Of a stretch of DNA of 64,000 nucleotides, positions 53,481 through 63,369 are shown one piece after another (positions within the stretch are counted from its first letter, which is position 1; each line of letters starts with the position of its first letter). Source of the DNA: Thalassovita mediterranea (lineage in GTDB: Bacteria > Pseudomonadota > Alphaproteobacteria > Rhodobacterales > Rhodobacteraceae); contig NZ_CYSF01000006.1 of NCBI RefSeq assembly GCF_001458435.1, forward strand, positions 248,001-312,000, written 5' to 3'. The notes beneath the pieces were generated by a model. It was not told where the DNA came from, ran no database searches, and worked only from the letters and a program-made list of their open reading frames with translations. A program made the position numbers and the translations under genes.

Positions 53481-54137
53481 TCACTTCATCGAAACTTCGG
53501 TCGGATGACGATAGAAATGATGCACACCGATCGTGGTGGTGCGGGCGAATTTACGCGACCAGCTGGGGCGTACCGCTTTGGTGTGGTAGTAGGTTGCGTT
53601 GTCCGTCAGTGTCCGCGGCGCACCGTTGATCATCAGCTGTGCAACCTTCGATACACGATCAAAGGCCTGTTGTTCATGCACAACCTCGGCATGACCGTCG
53701 CAGGTGTAGGTGAACTGGCACTGATATTTGCGCCCAGTCCCTTGATTGACCACACCGCAGATCGTGTCTGGGAAACGGGCAGAGTCCACACGGTTCAAGA
53801 TCACTTCGGCCACTGCGAATTGGCCTTTGACACTTTCGCCGCGCGCCTCAAAATACAGTGCCTCAGAAAGGCAGGCCCATTCTTCGTCACCTTTAGCGGC
53901 GGGCAGGCCGTCCAGATAGGCGCGGGTATAGTTCACCTTCGCCGGCGCTTTTTGCGGATTGAACAGACGCTCCAGCAAACCCGGGCGCACGGATACCAAG
54001 CCACGGCGTTCCTGCTGCAATACATCCTGCACCTTTGCTTCGGCACTGGCGGTGCCTGCAAAGGGGGCAGCAACAGCCATTGACAGCGCCAGTGTCAGCG
54101 CCGCCCAACGAGCAGACTTCAGAACTTTGCGATCCAT
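53481..54137 (-). CDS. SleB-type cell wall hydrolase
   Basis: A 218-residue exported protein. A signal peptide (about residues 1-32, ending GTASA) is followed by a Hydrolase_2/SleB domain: ACLSEALYFEARGESVKGQFAVAEVILNRV (landmark around residues 95-125), with the catalytic Glu in EARGE, then FPDTICGVVNQ and CQFTYTCDG. Likely a lytic transglycosylase-like peptidoglycan hydrolase. The ATG at 54137 follows AGGAGAT. Confidence 0.9.
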   Translation of the reverse strand: MDRKVLKSARWAALTLALSMAVAAPFAGTASAEAKVQDVLQQERRGLVSVRPGLLERLFNPQKAPAKVNYTRAYLDGLPAAKGDEEWACLSEALYFEARGESVKGQFAVAEVILNRVDSARFPDTICGVVNQGTGRKYQCQFTYTCDGHAEVVHEQQAFDRVSKVAQLMINGAPRTLTDNATYYHTKAVRPSWSRKFARTTTIGVHHFYRHPTEVSMK

Positions 54138-54323
54138 GACGATCTCCTGTTTCAGTTCTCGTAGAGCCCCCGCTCCTGCGAGTGAACGTGAATAAACAGG
54201 CGGCCAAATAGCTAAAATACCGCGAATAGTCCAGCAGATGAGAAAAACGGCGCGCACGATACGCAGACGCCTACTATTTCTCAAGTGAAATTTTCAGGAA
54301 ACTTATGCAAAAACCACAAGGCT

Positions 54324-56873
54324 TTAGCTATTTCTAAGACCCACCTTTTCCATCACTGCAAATTGTGCGGCGGCCAACCGTGCTACGGGCACACGGAAGG
54401 GCGAACAGGACACATAGTTGAAACCTGCCGCGCGAGAAAAGGCGATTGATTCGGGGCTGCCCCCATGTTCACCGCAAATCGACAGAACCAGATCCGACCG
54501 CGCGCTGCGACCCCTTTCTGCGCCGATCTGCAAAAGTTCGCCGACGCCTTCGGTGTCGAGTTCGTGAAACGGATCTTCGGGGAACACGCCTTGCTGCACA
54601 TAGGCCGACATGAAACGCCCCGCGTCATCGCGCGAAAGGCCATAGGTCATCTGCGTAAGGTCGTTGGTGCCAAACGACAGGAAGGATGCGTGCGGTGCAA
54701 TCTCCCCCGCCTTCAACGCTGCGCGCGGTGTTTCCACCATCACACCCAGACGATAATCAAATTCCTGCCCCTGCTCGTTGCGCACGGCGGCCGCGACAGC
54801 ATCGATACGGGTTTTCACCAGTTCCACCTCACGTTTGGCGGATACCAATGGGATCATGATCTCAGGTACGACAGCGTCACCGTCCTGACTGGCCTCGATC
54901 GTGGCCTCAAAGATCGCACGCGCCTGCATGTCGTAAATCTCTGGCACGGTGATACCCAACCGGACGCCACGCATACCCAGCATCGGGTTATATTCGCCCA
55001 ATGCCTCAACTCGACGGGTCACATCGGACAAGGGCAGATCCAGCGCCTCTGCCAATTCACGATGGCCCGCACGATCAGACGGCAGAAATTCATGCAAAGG
55101 CGGATCAAACAGGCGGATGCAGACAGGCTTGCCCTGCATAATGCGGAACAGTTCGGAAAAGTCTGCCCGCTGCATCGGCAACAAACGATCGAGCGCCGCC
55201 GCGCGGTCCTGCGATGTATCTGCGAAAATCATCTCTCGCATCACGGTCAGACGATCAGCATCAAAGAACATGTGTTCGGTCCGGCACAGACCAATCCCTT
55301 CGGCAGCAAAGTTTTTGGCTGTTTGCGCATCTGCCGGCGTATCGGCATTGGCCCGAACGCCAATATCGCGCACCTCATCCGCCCATGCCATCAAACTGCG
55401 GAATGCGTCATCCTGTGCAGCTTCTAGCATTGGCGGTTCACCCCACAGAACTTCGCCATTGCTACCGTCAATGGTTACTGTATCGCCGGCGTGCAATTCG
55501 CGGCCATCTGGCGCGACCAGCATTTTCTTGCGAATGTGAAACTTGATATCCGATGCGCCGACTACACAGGGCAAACCAATACCGCGCGCAATCACCGCAG
55601 CGTGGCTGGTCATCCCGCCCCGTTCTGTCAGAACGGCGGCGGCGGCGTGCATGCCACGGATATCTTCGGGGTTGGTTTCGCGGCGTACCAGAACGCAGGC
55701 TTCTCCGCGGGCGGCACTGGCCTGTGCCTCATCAGCGGTGAACACAATGCGCCCAGTGGCAGCGCCAGGGCTGGCGGCAATGCCGGTGGCCAGTGTGTCA
55801 CGCGGTGCAGCTGGATCAACCTGACGGTGCAGCAATTCGTTGATGGCGCGGGGATCAATACGGGTCAGCGCCTCTTCGCGCGGGATAATCCCATCCTCAG
55901 CCAGACTGACAGCGATCCGCACCGCCGCACGGGCGGAGCGCGCAACGCGCACACCGTCCAGAATATGCACGCGGCCGTTTTCGATAGTAAACTCTGCCTG
56001 CATTTCCTCACGCAGGCGCTCCCGCATCAGACGGGTATGTTCCAAGAGCTGTTCAAACGGTTCCGGCAGCACCGCTTGCAGCGACGGACCGCGATCGTCC
56101 TCCTCAAGAAACATCGAGGCAGAGCGGTTTAGAAGCGCATCGCGCCCCTGCGACTGGCACATGTAGCGGCCAGTGATCTGCGCTTCGCCGGTTTTGGAGT
56201 TGACCAGCTGGATTACACCAGACCCACACTCGCCCAGACCAAGTCCATGCGCCATTTCCTGCACTACAAGGCCAAGGCCCGCATCCGCAGGCGCGCCCTT
56301 TGCCTGCCGCAAGAGCCGCGCGGTCGTCCCCTCCCATGCGCGGGCCATTGATCGCAGCACCTCGGCCAGTTGCACGGCGGGATCTTGGGGAAATTCCTCT
56401 TCGGTTTCATCCTCATAGGCGCGCAAAGCTTCACTTAGGGCATCGGCGCTATCCGGCAGGATGTGGTCGAACATATCGGGGTCGAGGCGGGCAACGTGAA
56501 TCGCATAGGCCTGCACAAAGCGCAGGTAGATCGAACTGGCCGCGTCACGTCCCAGCGTTTCGCACAGATCGACAAAACGCGCGTCATTCATGCCGATGTT
56601 CAGCACCGCACCGGGACCGCCCCAATCGGGATCCTCGGACGATGGGCGCACACAAAGCAGCGCATCTTCGCCAAAGGGGGCCAGCATTGCCGCCATATCC
56701 GGCATGTCCCCCGCCGCAATGCCATGCACCTCATCAAAGGATAGCGCGACGGTTTTCGGCACCGGCAGGTCCAGACGCACCAGACGCTGCAGGCATTTCG
56801 CCCGCCCACCATGGGTGTCGGTCGCCAGTTTGGCGGTTGGGGTGATGACGGTAATTTCTTGATCGTGCTGCAC
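54324..56873 (-). CDS. ppdK: pyruvate, phosphate dikinase, divergent N-terminal domain
   Basis: An 849-residue PPDK-type enzyme that interconverts pyruvate and PEP using ATP and phosphate. The phospho-His domain has LTERGGMTSHAAVIARGIGLPC with the catalytic His, and the TIM barrel has GIGLCRTEHMFF, FLSFGTNDLTQMTYGLSRDDAG and SICGEHGG. The N-terminal ATP-grasp part is altered: the Gly-rich start is THGGRAKCL instead of GGKGANLAEM, and the loop reads GGPGAVLNIG. It may have changed nucleotide handling. The start is the GTG at 56873 with AAGGA seven bases upstream. Confidence 0.87.
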   Translation of the reverse strand: MQHDQEITVITPTAKLATDTHGGRAKCLQRLVRLDLPVPKTVALSFDEVHGIAAGDMPDMAAMLAPFGEDALLCVRPSSEDPDWGGPGAVLNIGMNDARFVDLCETLGRDAASSIYLRFVQAYAIHVARLDPDMFDHILPDSADALSEALRAYEDETEEEFPQDPAVQLAEVLRSMARAWEGTTARLLRQAKGAPADAGLGLVVQEMAHGLGLGECGSGVIQLVNSKTGEAQITGRYMCQSQGRDALLNRSASMFLEEDDRGPSLQAVLPEPFEQLLEHTRLMRERLREEMQAEFTIENGRVHILDGVRVARSARAAVRIAVSLAEDGIIPREEALTRIDPRAINELLHRQVDPAAPRDTLATGIAASPGAATGRIVFTADEAQASAARGEACVLVRRETNPEDIRGMHAAAAVLTERGGMTSHAAVIARGIGLPCVVGASDIKFHIRKKMLVAPDGRELHAGDTVTIDGSNGEVLWGEPPMLEAAQDDAFRSLMAWADEVRDIGVRANADTPADAQTAKNFAAEGIGLCRTEHMFFDADRLTVMREMIFADTSQDRAAALDRLLPMQRADFSELFRIMQGKPVCIRLFDPPLHEFLPSDRAGHRELAEALDLPLSDVTRRVEALGEYNPMLGMRGVRLGITVPEIYDMQARAIFEATIEASQDGDAVVPEIMIPLVSAKREVELVKTRIDAVAAAVRNEQGQEFDYRLGVMVETPRAALKAGEIAPHASFLSFGTNDLTQMTYGLSRDDAGRFMSAYVQQGVFPEDPFHELDTEGVGELLQIGAERGRSARSDLVLSICGEHGGSPESIAFSRAAGFNYVSCSPFRVPVARLAAAQFAVMEKVGLRNS

Positions 56874-57004
56874 TGCCGCATCCTTTCTGCGTCACTGCAG
56901 CATAAACGGGATGGGCAGTAAGGCAAGGGAAGCTTCGGTGTGAAACGCGAGGGAATGAGCGCTGAATGACATCATTTTGCACAGCGATGCTACGCACGTT
57001 AGGA

Positions 57005-57038
57005 AACAAAAAGGCCGAGGGGATGAACCCTCGGCCTT
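57005..57038 (-). terminator. rho-independent terminator of glyS
   Basis: On the minus strand AAGGCCGAGGG and CCCTCGGCCTT arms (plus coordinates 57011-57021 and 57028-57038) pair over 11 bp with a 6-base loop and are followed by TTTTTG. It ends the glyQ-glyS operon. Confidence 0.88.
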
Positions 57039-57063
57039 CTGCAATTCAGTCAAAGCTGGGCGT

Positions 57064-59124
57064 TCAGCCCTCAACCCGCGTCAGGTCGGCCACACCACCA
57101 CAGATCTGGCGGATACGGCTAAGGAGGTTCAGGCGGTTACGGCGCACGATCTCATTGTCGCTGTTGACCTGCACCCCTTCAAAAAAGGCGTCAATCGGCG
57201 CGCGCAGCGCGGCCATGGCAGACATCGCGGCCTCAAAATCCTCGCCCTGCATCGCGGGAGCAATCGCAGCGGCGGCTTGATCCAACGCAGCAAACAGCGC
57301 CTTTTCCTCATCGGTTTCAGCGAACTTCACGTCCGCGCCGAAGGAATATTCAACACCATCCTTATCCTCAGCCTGTGTCAGGATGTTGTTGGCGCGTTTG
57401 TAGCCCTGCAACAGGTTTTCACCATCATCAGTCTTCAGGAAAGCCCCCAGCGCACGGGCGCGTTTGACCAAGAGCGTCAGGTCATCATTGCCCGGCATCG
57501 ACAGGCAAGCGTCAATCACGTCGTGGCGCAGGCCCTCATCCTTCAGGTAGACCTTCAGACGGTCATGGAAGAAGGACAGAAGGTCAGCGGCATCCGCACC
57601 CTCATAGCCCTTACCAAACACCTCAACCAAGCTGGCGCGCACACCGTTTTCCAGCACCAGACGGATCACACCCAGTGCGGCGCGGCGCAGGGCGTAGGGG
57701 TCTTTGGAACCGGTGGGCTTTTCATCAATCGCCCAGAAACCAGTGAGCGTGTCGATCTTATCCGCCAGCGCCACGGTGGCGGAAACCGGCGCGGTGGGCA
57801 CATCATCGGACGGGCCGAGGGGGGAATAGTGTTCCTCACACGCGGCAGCGACATCAGACGGTAGGCCAGCAGCCTCAGCATAGTAGCGGCCCATCAGACC
57901 CTGCAATTCAGGGAATTCATAGACCATTTCCGAGCTGAGGTCCGCCTTGGCCACCCGTGCGGCCTGTTCGGCCAGATCGGCGTCGACACCCAGAACAGGT
58001 GCAATGTCACGCGACAGGGCGGTGATACGGTCAATCCGTGCGGCCTGCGTGCCCAGTTTGTTGTGGAAGGTCACATTGGACAGCTGATCGGTCCATGCCT
58101 CCATCCCCGATTTCGCGACGCGCAAGTCGTTGGTCCAGAAGAATTTGGCATCCGCCAGACGAGCGGATAGCACCTTTTGGTTGCCCGCCAGAATTGTTGC
58201 GCCCTGATCTTTGGTTTCACGGTTGGCAACCGTAATGAATTTCTCAATACGGCCCGTTTTGGGGTTCTTCACACTGAAGAATTTCTGGTGCTCTTTCATC
58301 GAGGTTTGCAGAACCTCGGCGGGCAATTCCAGAAACTCCTCATCAATGGCACCCATCAGAACGACGGGCCATTCGACCAGACCTGCGACCTCACGCAGCA
58401 GCCCCTGATCCTCAACCACTTCCAGACCAGAGGCAAAGGCCTGATTGGTCGCGTCCTGCCAGATGGCATCAGCACGTTCCGCAGGGTCCAGAACCACATG
58501 GTCGCGCTTCAGCTTCACCGCATAATCGTCAAACGAGGTGACAGCAAAACGGCCCGATCCCATGAAACGGTGGCCTTCGGTCGTGTTGCCAGATTTAATG
58601 CCGTCGATGTCCAGATCGACAACCTCTGCCTCGCCCGCCTCATTCGTCAGAATGCAGAGGATCGAGTGCAACGGACGCACCCAACGCAACGCGCCCGCGC
58701 CCCAGCGCATGGATTTCGGCCAGGGGAAGTTGCGAATGGTGGCTTCCAGCACTTCGGCGATGATCTCTGCCGCGGGGCGACCGGGCTTTTCGATGGTGGC
58801 GAAATAAACTGCGCCTTTGGGCGTGTCGCGCTCTTCGAGCTGGTCCATGGTCAGACCGGCGCCGCGCAGGAAGCCTTCGATGGCTTTTTCAGGCGCACCA
58901 ACCTTCGGGCCCTTGCGCTCTTCACGCACAGTGGGGCTTTCGGCCAGCAGACCCTCCAGCGCCAGCGTCAGACGGCGGGGTGTGGAAAAGGCGGCGGCGC
59001 CAGCGTAGGTCAATCCGGCGTCTACCAGACCGTCAGTGATGCGTTTTTTCAGATCCTCGGCCGCTTTGCCTTGCATGCGGGCGGGGATTTCTTCGGAAAA
59101 GAGTTCGATCAGCAAATCGGGCAT
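57064..59124 (-). CDS. glyS: glycyl-tRNA synthetase beta subunit
   Basis: A 686-residue subunit of the bacterial alpha2-beta2 glycyl-tRNA synthetase. It starts DLLIELFSEEIPARMQ and shows FSTPRRLTLALEGLL, WGAGALRWVRPLHSIL and SKDPYALRRAALGVIR. Its C-terminal region carries the tRNA-binding domain. The ATG at 59124 follows AAGGTGA; an upstream frame extension to 59217 overlaps the spacer gene and is rejected. Operon order is glyQ, small anchored protein, glyS. Confidence 0.95.
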   Translation of the reverse strand: MPDLLIELFSEEIPARMQGKAAEDLKKRITDGLVDAGLTYAGAAAFSTPRRLTLALEGLLAESPTVREERKGPKVGAPEKAIEGFLRGAGLTMDQLEERDTPKGAVYFATIEKPGRPAAEIIAEVLEATIRNFPWPKSMRWGAGALRWVRPLHSILCILTNEAGEAEVVDLDIDGIKSGNTTEGHRFMGSGRFAVTSFDDYAVKLKRDHVVLDPAERADAIWQDATNQAFASGLEVVEDQGLLREVAGLVEWPVVLMGAIDEEFLELPAEVLQTSMKEHQKFFSVKNPKTGRIEKFITVANRETKDQGATILAGNQKVLSARLADAKFFWTNDLRVAKSGMEAWTDQLSNVTFHNKLGTQAARIDRITALSRDIAPVLGVDADLAEQAARVAKADLSSEMVYEFPELQGLMGRYYAEAAGLPSDVAAACEEHYSPLGPSDDVPTAPVSATVALADKIDTLTGFWAIDEKPTGSKDPYALRRAALGVIRLVLENGVRASLVEVFGKGYEGADAADLLSFFHDRLKVYLKDEGLRHDVIDACLSMPGNDDLTLLVKRARALGAFLKTDDGENLLQGYKRANNILTQAEDKDGVEYSFGADVKFAETDEEKALFAALDQAAAAIAPAMQGEDFEAAMSAMAALRAPIDAFFEGVQVNSDNEIVRRNRLNLLSRIRQICGGVADLTRVEG

Positions 59125-59125
59125 A

Positions 59126-59653
59126 TCATTCACCTTCCGGGGGTGTAGGGCAGTCTGCGGGGGTGGGTTGACCGTCAAAGACAACCTCACCGCAATGGTT
59201 GATCTGGTGCCAGACATAGCCGCGTCCGTCGTCCATCACGGCGACAATGCGGTCGATGCCATAGCGGTGGTTTTCCTGCCCCATGAAGGCCAGCGCCTTG
59301 CCGCTTTCCAGCGCAGCGCCCACTTCCTTGGCATCAAAACAGTCAAACCAGCCGGGCGCCACCAGCGGGGCGGCACCTTCGTAAATTTCGTAGGTCTCGG
59401 TCATCATGGCCTGAGACATGGGGGTGGTGAAACAGGCACGGTAGCGGATGGGCGAGCTGTCAGAATCAATTGCCTGAAAATCCTCATATAGGATCGGCTC
59501 TGCCTGACCGGTTGCCAGCGACGTCATCACCACGTCATCCGTACCCGTGGCCTGCACCTCATCATAGTAGGCGTAGACCTGCAGGTAATACATCGCGATA
59601 CCGGCGATGACAGAAATCACGATAAGTGCCCCCGCAATCAGCTTGCCTGCCAT
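59126..59653 (-). CDS. anchored protein between glyQ and glyS (DUF6446-like)
   Basis: A 175-residue protein with an N-terminal membrane helix (about residues 5-27) and a soluble domain that begins VYAYYDEVQATG, with SSPIRYRACFTTPMS and GWFDCFDAKEVGAAL. This small protein is a constant feature between glyQ and glyS in Rhodobacterales; I recall the family as DUF6446, to be checked. Function unknown. Its ATG overlaps the glyQ stop (TAATG) and glyS follows one base after its stop, so all three are coupled. Confidence 0.75.
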   Translation of the reverse strand: MAGKLIAGALIVISVIAGIAMYYLQVYAYYDEVQATGTDDVVMTSLATGQAEPILYEDFQAIDSDSSPIRYRACFTTPMSQAMMTETYEIYEGAAPLVAPGWFDCFDAKEVGAALESGKALAFMGQENHRYGIDRIVAVMDDGRGYVWHQINHCGEVVFDGQPTPADCPTPPEGE

Positions 59654-60600
59654 TACGCGCCCGCCTCGGCAGTGGCGTCATAGCCCCCTGCCGTCGTCAG
59701 CACAAAGGCATCCGCGCATTGTTTGGCCAGCGCACGCACACGACCGATGTAGGCCTGACGTTCGGTGACCGAGATCACACCACGCGCGTCCAAGAGGTTA
59801 AACAGGTGGCTGGCTTTGATGCACTGATCATAGGCGGGATGCGCCATAATGATGCGTTTGCCGGTTTTGGGATCCATATGCTCTTGCGCCAGGATCTTCT
59901 CACACTCGGCTTCGGCTTCTTCGAACTGTTTCAGCAGCACATCAGTGTTGGCCACGTCGAAGTTCCAGCGCGCGTATTCTTCTTCGGTCTGTTTAAACAC
60001 ATCACCGTAGGACAGCGCGATGGTTCCGTCGGGATCGTTGAACGGCATGTCCATCACATGATCGACGCCGAGGATATACATCGCCAGACGTTCCAGACCA
60101 TAGGTCAGCTCACCAGACACCGGCGTACAGTCATGACCGCCAACCTGTTGGAAATAGGTGAACTGGCTCACTTCCATACCGTCACACCAAACCTCCCAGC
60201 CAAGGCCCCAAGCGCCCAGCGTCGGGCTTTCCCAGTCATCCTCAACAAAACGGATGTCGTGCATGTCCATGTCGATGCCGATCGCCGCGAGGGAGCCCAG
60301 ATACAGCTCTTGCAGGTTCGGCGGCGACGGTTTGATCAGCACCTGATACTGGTAGTAGTGCTGCAAACGGTTGGGGTTTTCACCATAGCGGCCATCGGTC
60401 GGACGGCGCGACGGCTGCACATAGGCCGCAGCCCAAGGGCGCGAACCGAGAGAGCGCAGCGTGGTCGCCGGGTGGAAGGTGCCTGCGCCCACTTCCATGT
60501 CATAGGGCTGCATCACGGCGCAGCCTTTGCCTGCCCAGTAATTCTGAAGTCTCAGGATGATTTCCTGAAAACTGCGCGGCTTGCTGATCGTTTCTGTCAT
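59653..60600 (-). CDS. glyQ: glycyl-tRNA synthetase alpha subunit
   Basis: A 315-residue class II synthetase catalytic subunit. Motifs are [55 protein letters not shown] and [21 protein letters not shown] (landmarks). Activates glycine for tRNA charging. The ATG at 60600 follows GGAG; the GTG at 60612 is less likely. Confidence 0.96.
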   Translation of the reverse strand: MTETISKPRSFQEIILRLQNYWAGKGCAVMQPYDMEVGAGTFHPATTLRSLGSRPWAAAYVQPSRRPTDGRYGENPNRLQHYYQYQVLIKPSPPNLQELYLGSLAAIGIDMDMHDIRFVEDDWESPTLGAWGLGWEVWCDGMEVSQFTYFQQVGGHDCTPVSGELTYGLERLAMYILGVDHVMDMPFNDPDGTIALSYGDVFKQTEEEYARWNFDVANTDVLLKQFEEAEAECEKILAQEHMDPKTGKRIIMAHPAYDQCIKASHLFNLLDARGVISVTERQAYIGRVRALAKQCADAFVLTTAGGYDATAEAGA

Positions 60601-60828
60601 GGCTCCGTCCACACTGCCCTGTTCAAACCTTCGCTAAGGCCTTTGTACCACCGGAGCGCGGGTCAAAACGGCGCGAAATCAACAGTGGCAAAAGGTGCTG
60701 GCCCTACCTACGGGGGCAACAGCACGGGGTCAATTGCATCAGAGCGCATTATTTAAGTGCAGGACCCACTGAATTTGTTAAAAGGGCGCCCATACGTACA
60801 GACGCGACAGGTAAGGATACCCCTGATT

Positions 60829-62574
60829 ATGATGCGAACATTAGTTTCTTTTGTTATTTCCATCCTGATGCTGGCCCGCATCGCCAGCGCACAGGAAGAA
60901 CAAGTTTGGGTTCAGATCGAAGCCCAACCCAACCTCGCCGAAGCGCAAGCTCGCATTCGCGACTATTCCGTCGCACTGTCGGACCTAAACGGGTTCGCAA
61001 TGTCGGGCGGCTGGTATGCTCTGGCGCTAGGCCCCTACAGCCGTGAGGATGCCGAACAGGTGCTGCGCGTTCTGCGCAGCGAAGGCCAAATCCCGCGCGA
61101 CAGCTACATTGCCTTTGCCAGCGCCTATGGTCAGCAAATCTGGCCCATCGGCGTGACACAACAAACAGCCGAAGTTACCGCGCCCGTCACTGCCCCTGCC
61201 GCAGAAGAGGTCACCACCACCGAAGCGATCCCGTCCCAGCCGGTCATCCCTGATGAAACCGTTGCCGAGGCCCGCCGCTCAGAGGCGGCTCTGTCCCGCG
61301 AAGAGCGCAAGGAACTGCAAGCGATGCTGCAATGGGCAGGCTTTTATACGGCAGCCATTGATGGCGCGTTTGGCCGTGGCACCCGTGGGTCGATGGCCGC
61401 ATGGCAGGCTGCAAACGGGTTCGACGACACAGGTGTTCTGACCACCCGTCAGCGCAACATCCTGAAACAGCAGTTCAATGCTGTTCTCGAAGGTCTTGAC
61501 CTGCAACTGGTTGAAGACACGACTGCAGGTATCGCAATGAAACTGCCGCTGGGTGCCGTAAACTTTGAAAAATACGAAGCCCCCTACGCACAGTTCAACG
61601 CCACAGGCTTCGTGCCCGAAGCACGTGTACTGCTGATTTCGCAACCGGGCGATCAACAAACCTTGTTCGGTCTCTATGACATTATGCAGACGCTGGAAAT
61701 CGTGCCGCTGGAAGGTGACCGTGAACGTGGCAAAGACAGCTTCCTGCTGACCGGCAGCAACGACAGCTTCATCTCTCACACGCAAGTGGCCCTGAAAAAC
61801 GGAGAGCTGAAAGGCTTCACCTTGATCTGGCCGGCAGGCGACGAAGAGCGCCGCGCCCGTGTCTTGGGTGAAATGCAGGAAAGCTTCACCCGTCTTGACG
61901 GCGTGATGAGCGCCGCTGCTGGCAACAATGAGGCGCAGCGTATCGACCTGCTGTCTGGCCTGCAGATCCGCAAACCGCGTCTGTCGCGCTCTGGTTTCTT
62001 TGTTGATGGTCGCGGCACCGTCGTCACCACAATCGACGCGGTGGGCAGCTGTACCCGCGTCACGCTGGAAGACGGCATCGCCGCCGAGGTGGTCGGAACC
62101 GATGCGGCACTAGGTCTGGCTGCGCTGAAACCCGTTGACGATCTGGCACCCTCTGAGATTGCCGAACTGCAGCGCGCGACACCGCGCCTGCAATCGGATG
62201 TCGCGGTGTCGGGCTATTCCTACGGCGGCATTCTTGGGGCGCCGACCATGACCTTTGGTACACTGGCAGATGTGACCGGGCTGGCAGGCGAACAGGATCT
62301 GTCCCGCCTGGCACTGGCCGCCCTGCCCGGCGATACCGGCGGTCCGGTCTTTGACGCTGGTGGCGCGGTTATGGGTATGCTGCTGCCGCGCGCCACTGGT
62401 TCGCAACAGCTGCCCAAAGACGTCAGCTTTGCCGTCGATGCGGTCGCGATCGAGGGCTTCCTGACCAACCTCGGCATCACCCCAGCCGCGACAAACGCGC
62501 TGGCCAACATGGCGCCCGAGGATCTGACCAGCAAAGCATCGCAACTGACTGTGCTGGTAAACTGCTGGGACTGA
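60829..62574 (+). CDS. secreted SPOR / peptidoglycan-binding protein with degenerate trypsin-like domain
   Basis: A 581-residue exported protein. After a signal peptide (about residues 1-21) come a SPOR-like repeat (VWVQIEAQPNLAEAQARIRDY; WYALALGPYSREDAEQVL; about 26-85), an Ala/Pro/Thr-rich linker, a peptidoglycan-binding domain (MLQWAGFYTAAIDGAFGRGT; about 160-215) and a C-terminal trypsin-like domain. In the last, GDTGGP (Thr503) replaces GDSGGP and TTIDAV (Asp403) stands where the catalytic His motif is expected, so it is probably not a protease. Likely a cell-envelope scaffold or sensor. The double ATG at 60829/60832 is preferred over the GTG at 60757. Confidence 0.8.
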   Translation: MMRTLVSFVISILMLARIASAQEEQVWVQIEAQPNLAEAQARIRDYSVALSDLNGFAMSGGWYALALGPYSREDAEQVLRVLRSEGQIPRDSYIAFASAYGQQIWPIGVTQQTAEVTAPVTAPAAEEVTTTEAIPSQPVIPDETVAEARRSEAALSREERKELQAMLQWAGFYTAAIDGAFGRGTRGSMAAWQAANGFDDTGVLTTRQRNILKQQFNAVLEGLDLQLVEDTTAGIAMKLPLGAVNFEKYEAPYAQFNATGFVPEARVLLISQPGDQQTLFGLYDIMQTLEIVPLEGDRERGKDSFLLTGSNDSFISHTQVALKNGELKGFTLIWPAGDEERRARVLGEMQESFTRLDGVMSAAAGNNEAQRIDLLSGLQIRKPRLSRSGFFVDGRGTVVTTIDAVGSCTRVTLEDGIAAEVVGTDAALGLAALKPVDDLAPSEIAELQRATPRLQSDVAVSGYSYGGILGAPTMTFGTLADVTGLAGEQDLSRLALAALPGDTGGPVFDAGGAVMGMLLPRATGSQQLPKDVSFAVDAVAIEGFLTNLGITPAATNALANMAPEDLTSKASQLTVLVNCWD

Positions 62575-62602
62575 TCAAACCCGCCACATGACCAACAAAA
62601 GA

Positions 62603-62628
62603 AAAGGGCCGGAAACGGCCCTTTTTCT
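62603..62628 (+). terminator. rho-independent terminator
   Basis: AAAGGGCCG (62603-62611) and CGGCCCTTT (62616-62624) form a 9-bp stem closed by the stable GAAA loop, followed by TTC. It ends the pseudoprotease transcript. Confidence 0.88.
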
Positions 62629-62692
62629 ATGCTGAGATACCTCTGCCAAAATCACAGAAACGCATCAAACGCGCTGCTGGTGCTGCCCACCT

Positions 62693-63280
62693 TCACTTGC
62701 CACCCTGTGCAATGGTCTGATCCACAAATCGGCGCGCTTCTGATTGTAGCAATGGGAAATCCGGCGTCTGCGAGGATTGCGACAGCTGCACCCAGACACC
62801 ATCCATATACCCCTGAATGGCGTTCACCTTGATGTTCAGATCCTGTTCCGGAACCAACTGACGCAAGGCGTGAATCAGGTTACTGCGCACCCGCGCACGA
62901 TTCAGTCGCTGCAAACGGGCTAAGCGCGGATGGAACGGAGCAAAGGCCCAAAACTGTGTCCATACACGGCAGGTTTCCAGACTGAGGAAGCTCTGATCAA
63001 AGTTGGCCTGCACCACAGCATGCAAACGATCCTGCGGTGTGGTTGCGGTTGCAATATGTTGCTGGTAGGCCGCTTTCAACAGGCCCAGCAGATGCACCAT
63101 CGTCGCCTCTAGCAAGGCCTCTTTGCCACCAAAGTAGTAATGAATACTGCCAGTTGACGCCTGAGCGTCCTGCGCAATCTGGGCGACGGTCAGATCCGCG
63201 AACCCGTGATCATGGATCGCAGTGATCGTTGCACGGATCAATTCTTCACGGCGGATAGAGCGAATTTTCTGCCGACCCAC
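62693..63280 (-). CDS. betI: TetR family regulator, BetI-like
   Basis: A 195-residue repressor. The N-terminal helix-turn-helix is ELIRATITAIHDHGFADLTVAQIAQ then AQASTGSIHYYFGGKEALLEATM (landmarks, residues 12-60). The C-terminal ligand domain has WTQFWAFAPFHPRLARLQRLN, typical of BetI choline-responsive repressors. Divergent from a BCCT-like transporter with palindromic operators between; it probably represses that gene in the absence of choline or a related compound. Confidence 0.78.
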   Translation of the reverse strand: MGRQKIRSIRREELIRATITAIHDHGFADLTVAQIAQDAQASTGSIHYYFGGKEALLEATMVHLLGLLKAAYQQHIATATTPQDRLHAVVQANFDQSFLSLETCRVWTQFWAFAPFHPRLARLQRLNRARVRSNLIHALRQLVPEQDLNIKVNAIQGYMDGVWVQLSQSSQTPDFPLLQSEARRFVDQTIAQGGK

Positions 63281-63325
63281 GGGCGCCTCCTGATGACTGG
63301 GTCAGACATGCCTGAAAGAAAAAAG

Positions 63326-63369
63326 TAGCACAAGTGTGCTAATTTTAATATCAACGACCAATAAAATTA
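63326..63369. promoter_or_regulatory. operator dyads between betI-like gene and transporter
   Basis: TAGCACA (63326-63332) and TGTGCTA (63335-63341) form an inverted repeat with a 2-base spacer. A second, AT-rich dyad, TAATTTTA (63340-63347) and TAAAATTA (63362-63369), partly overlaps it. Both lie in the 149-bp divergent promoter region and are candidate TetR-protein sites. Confidence 0.5.
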
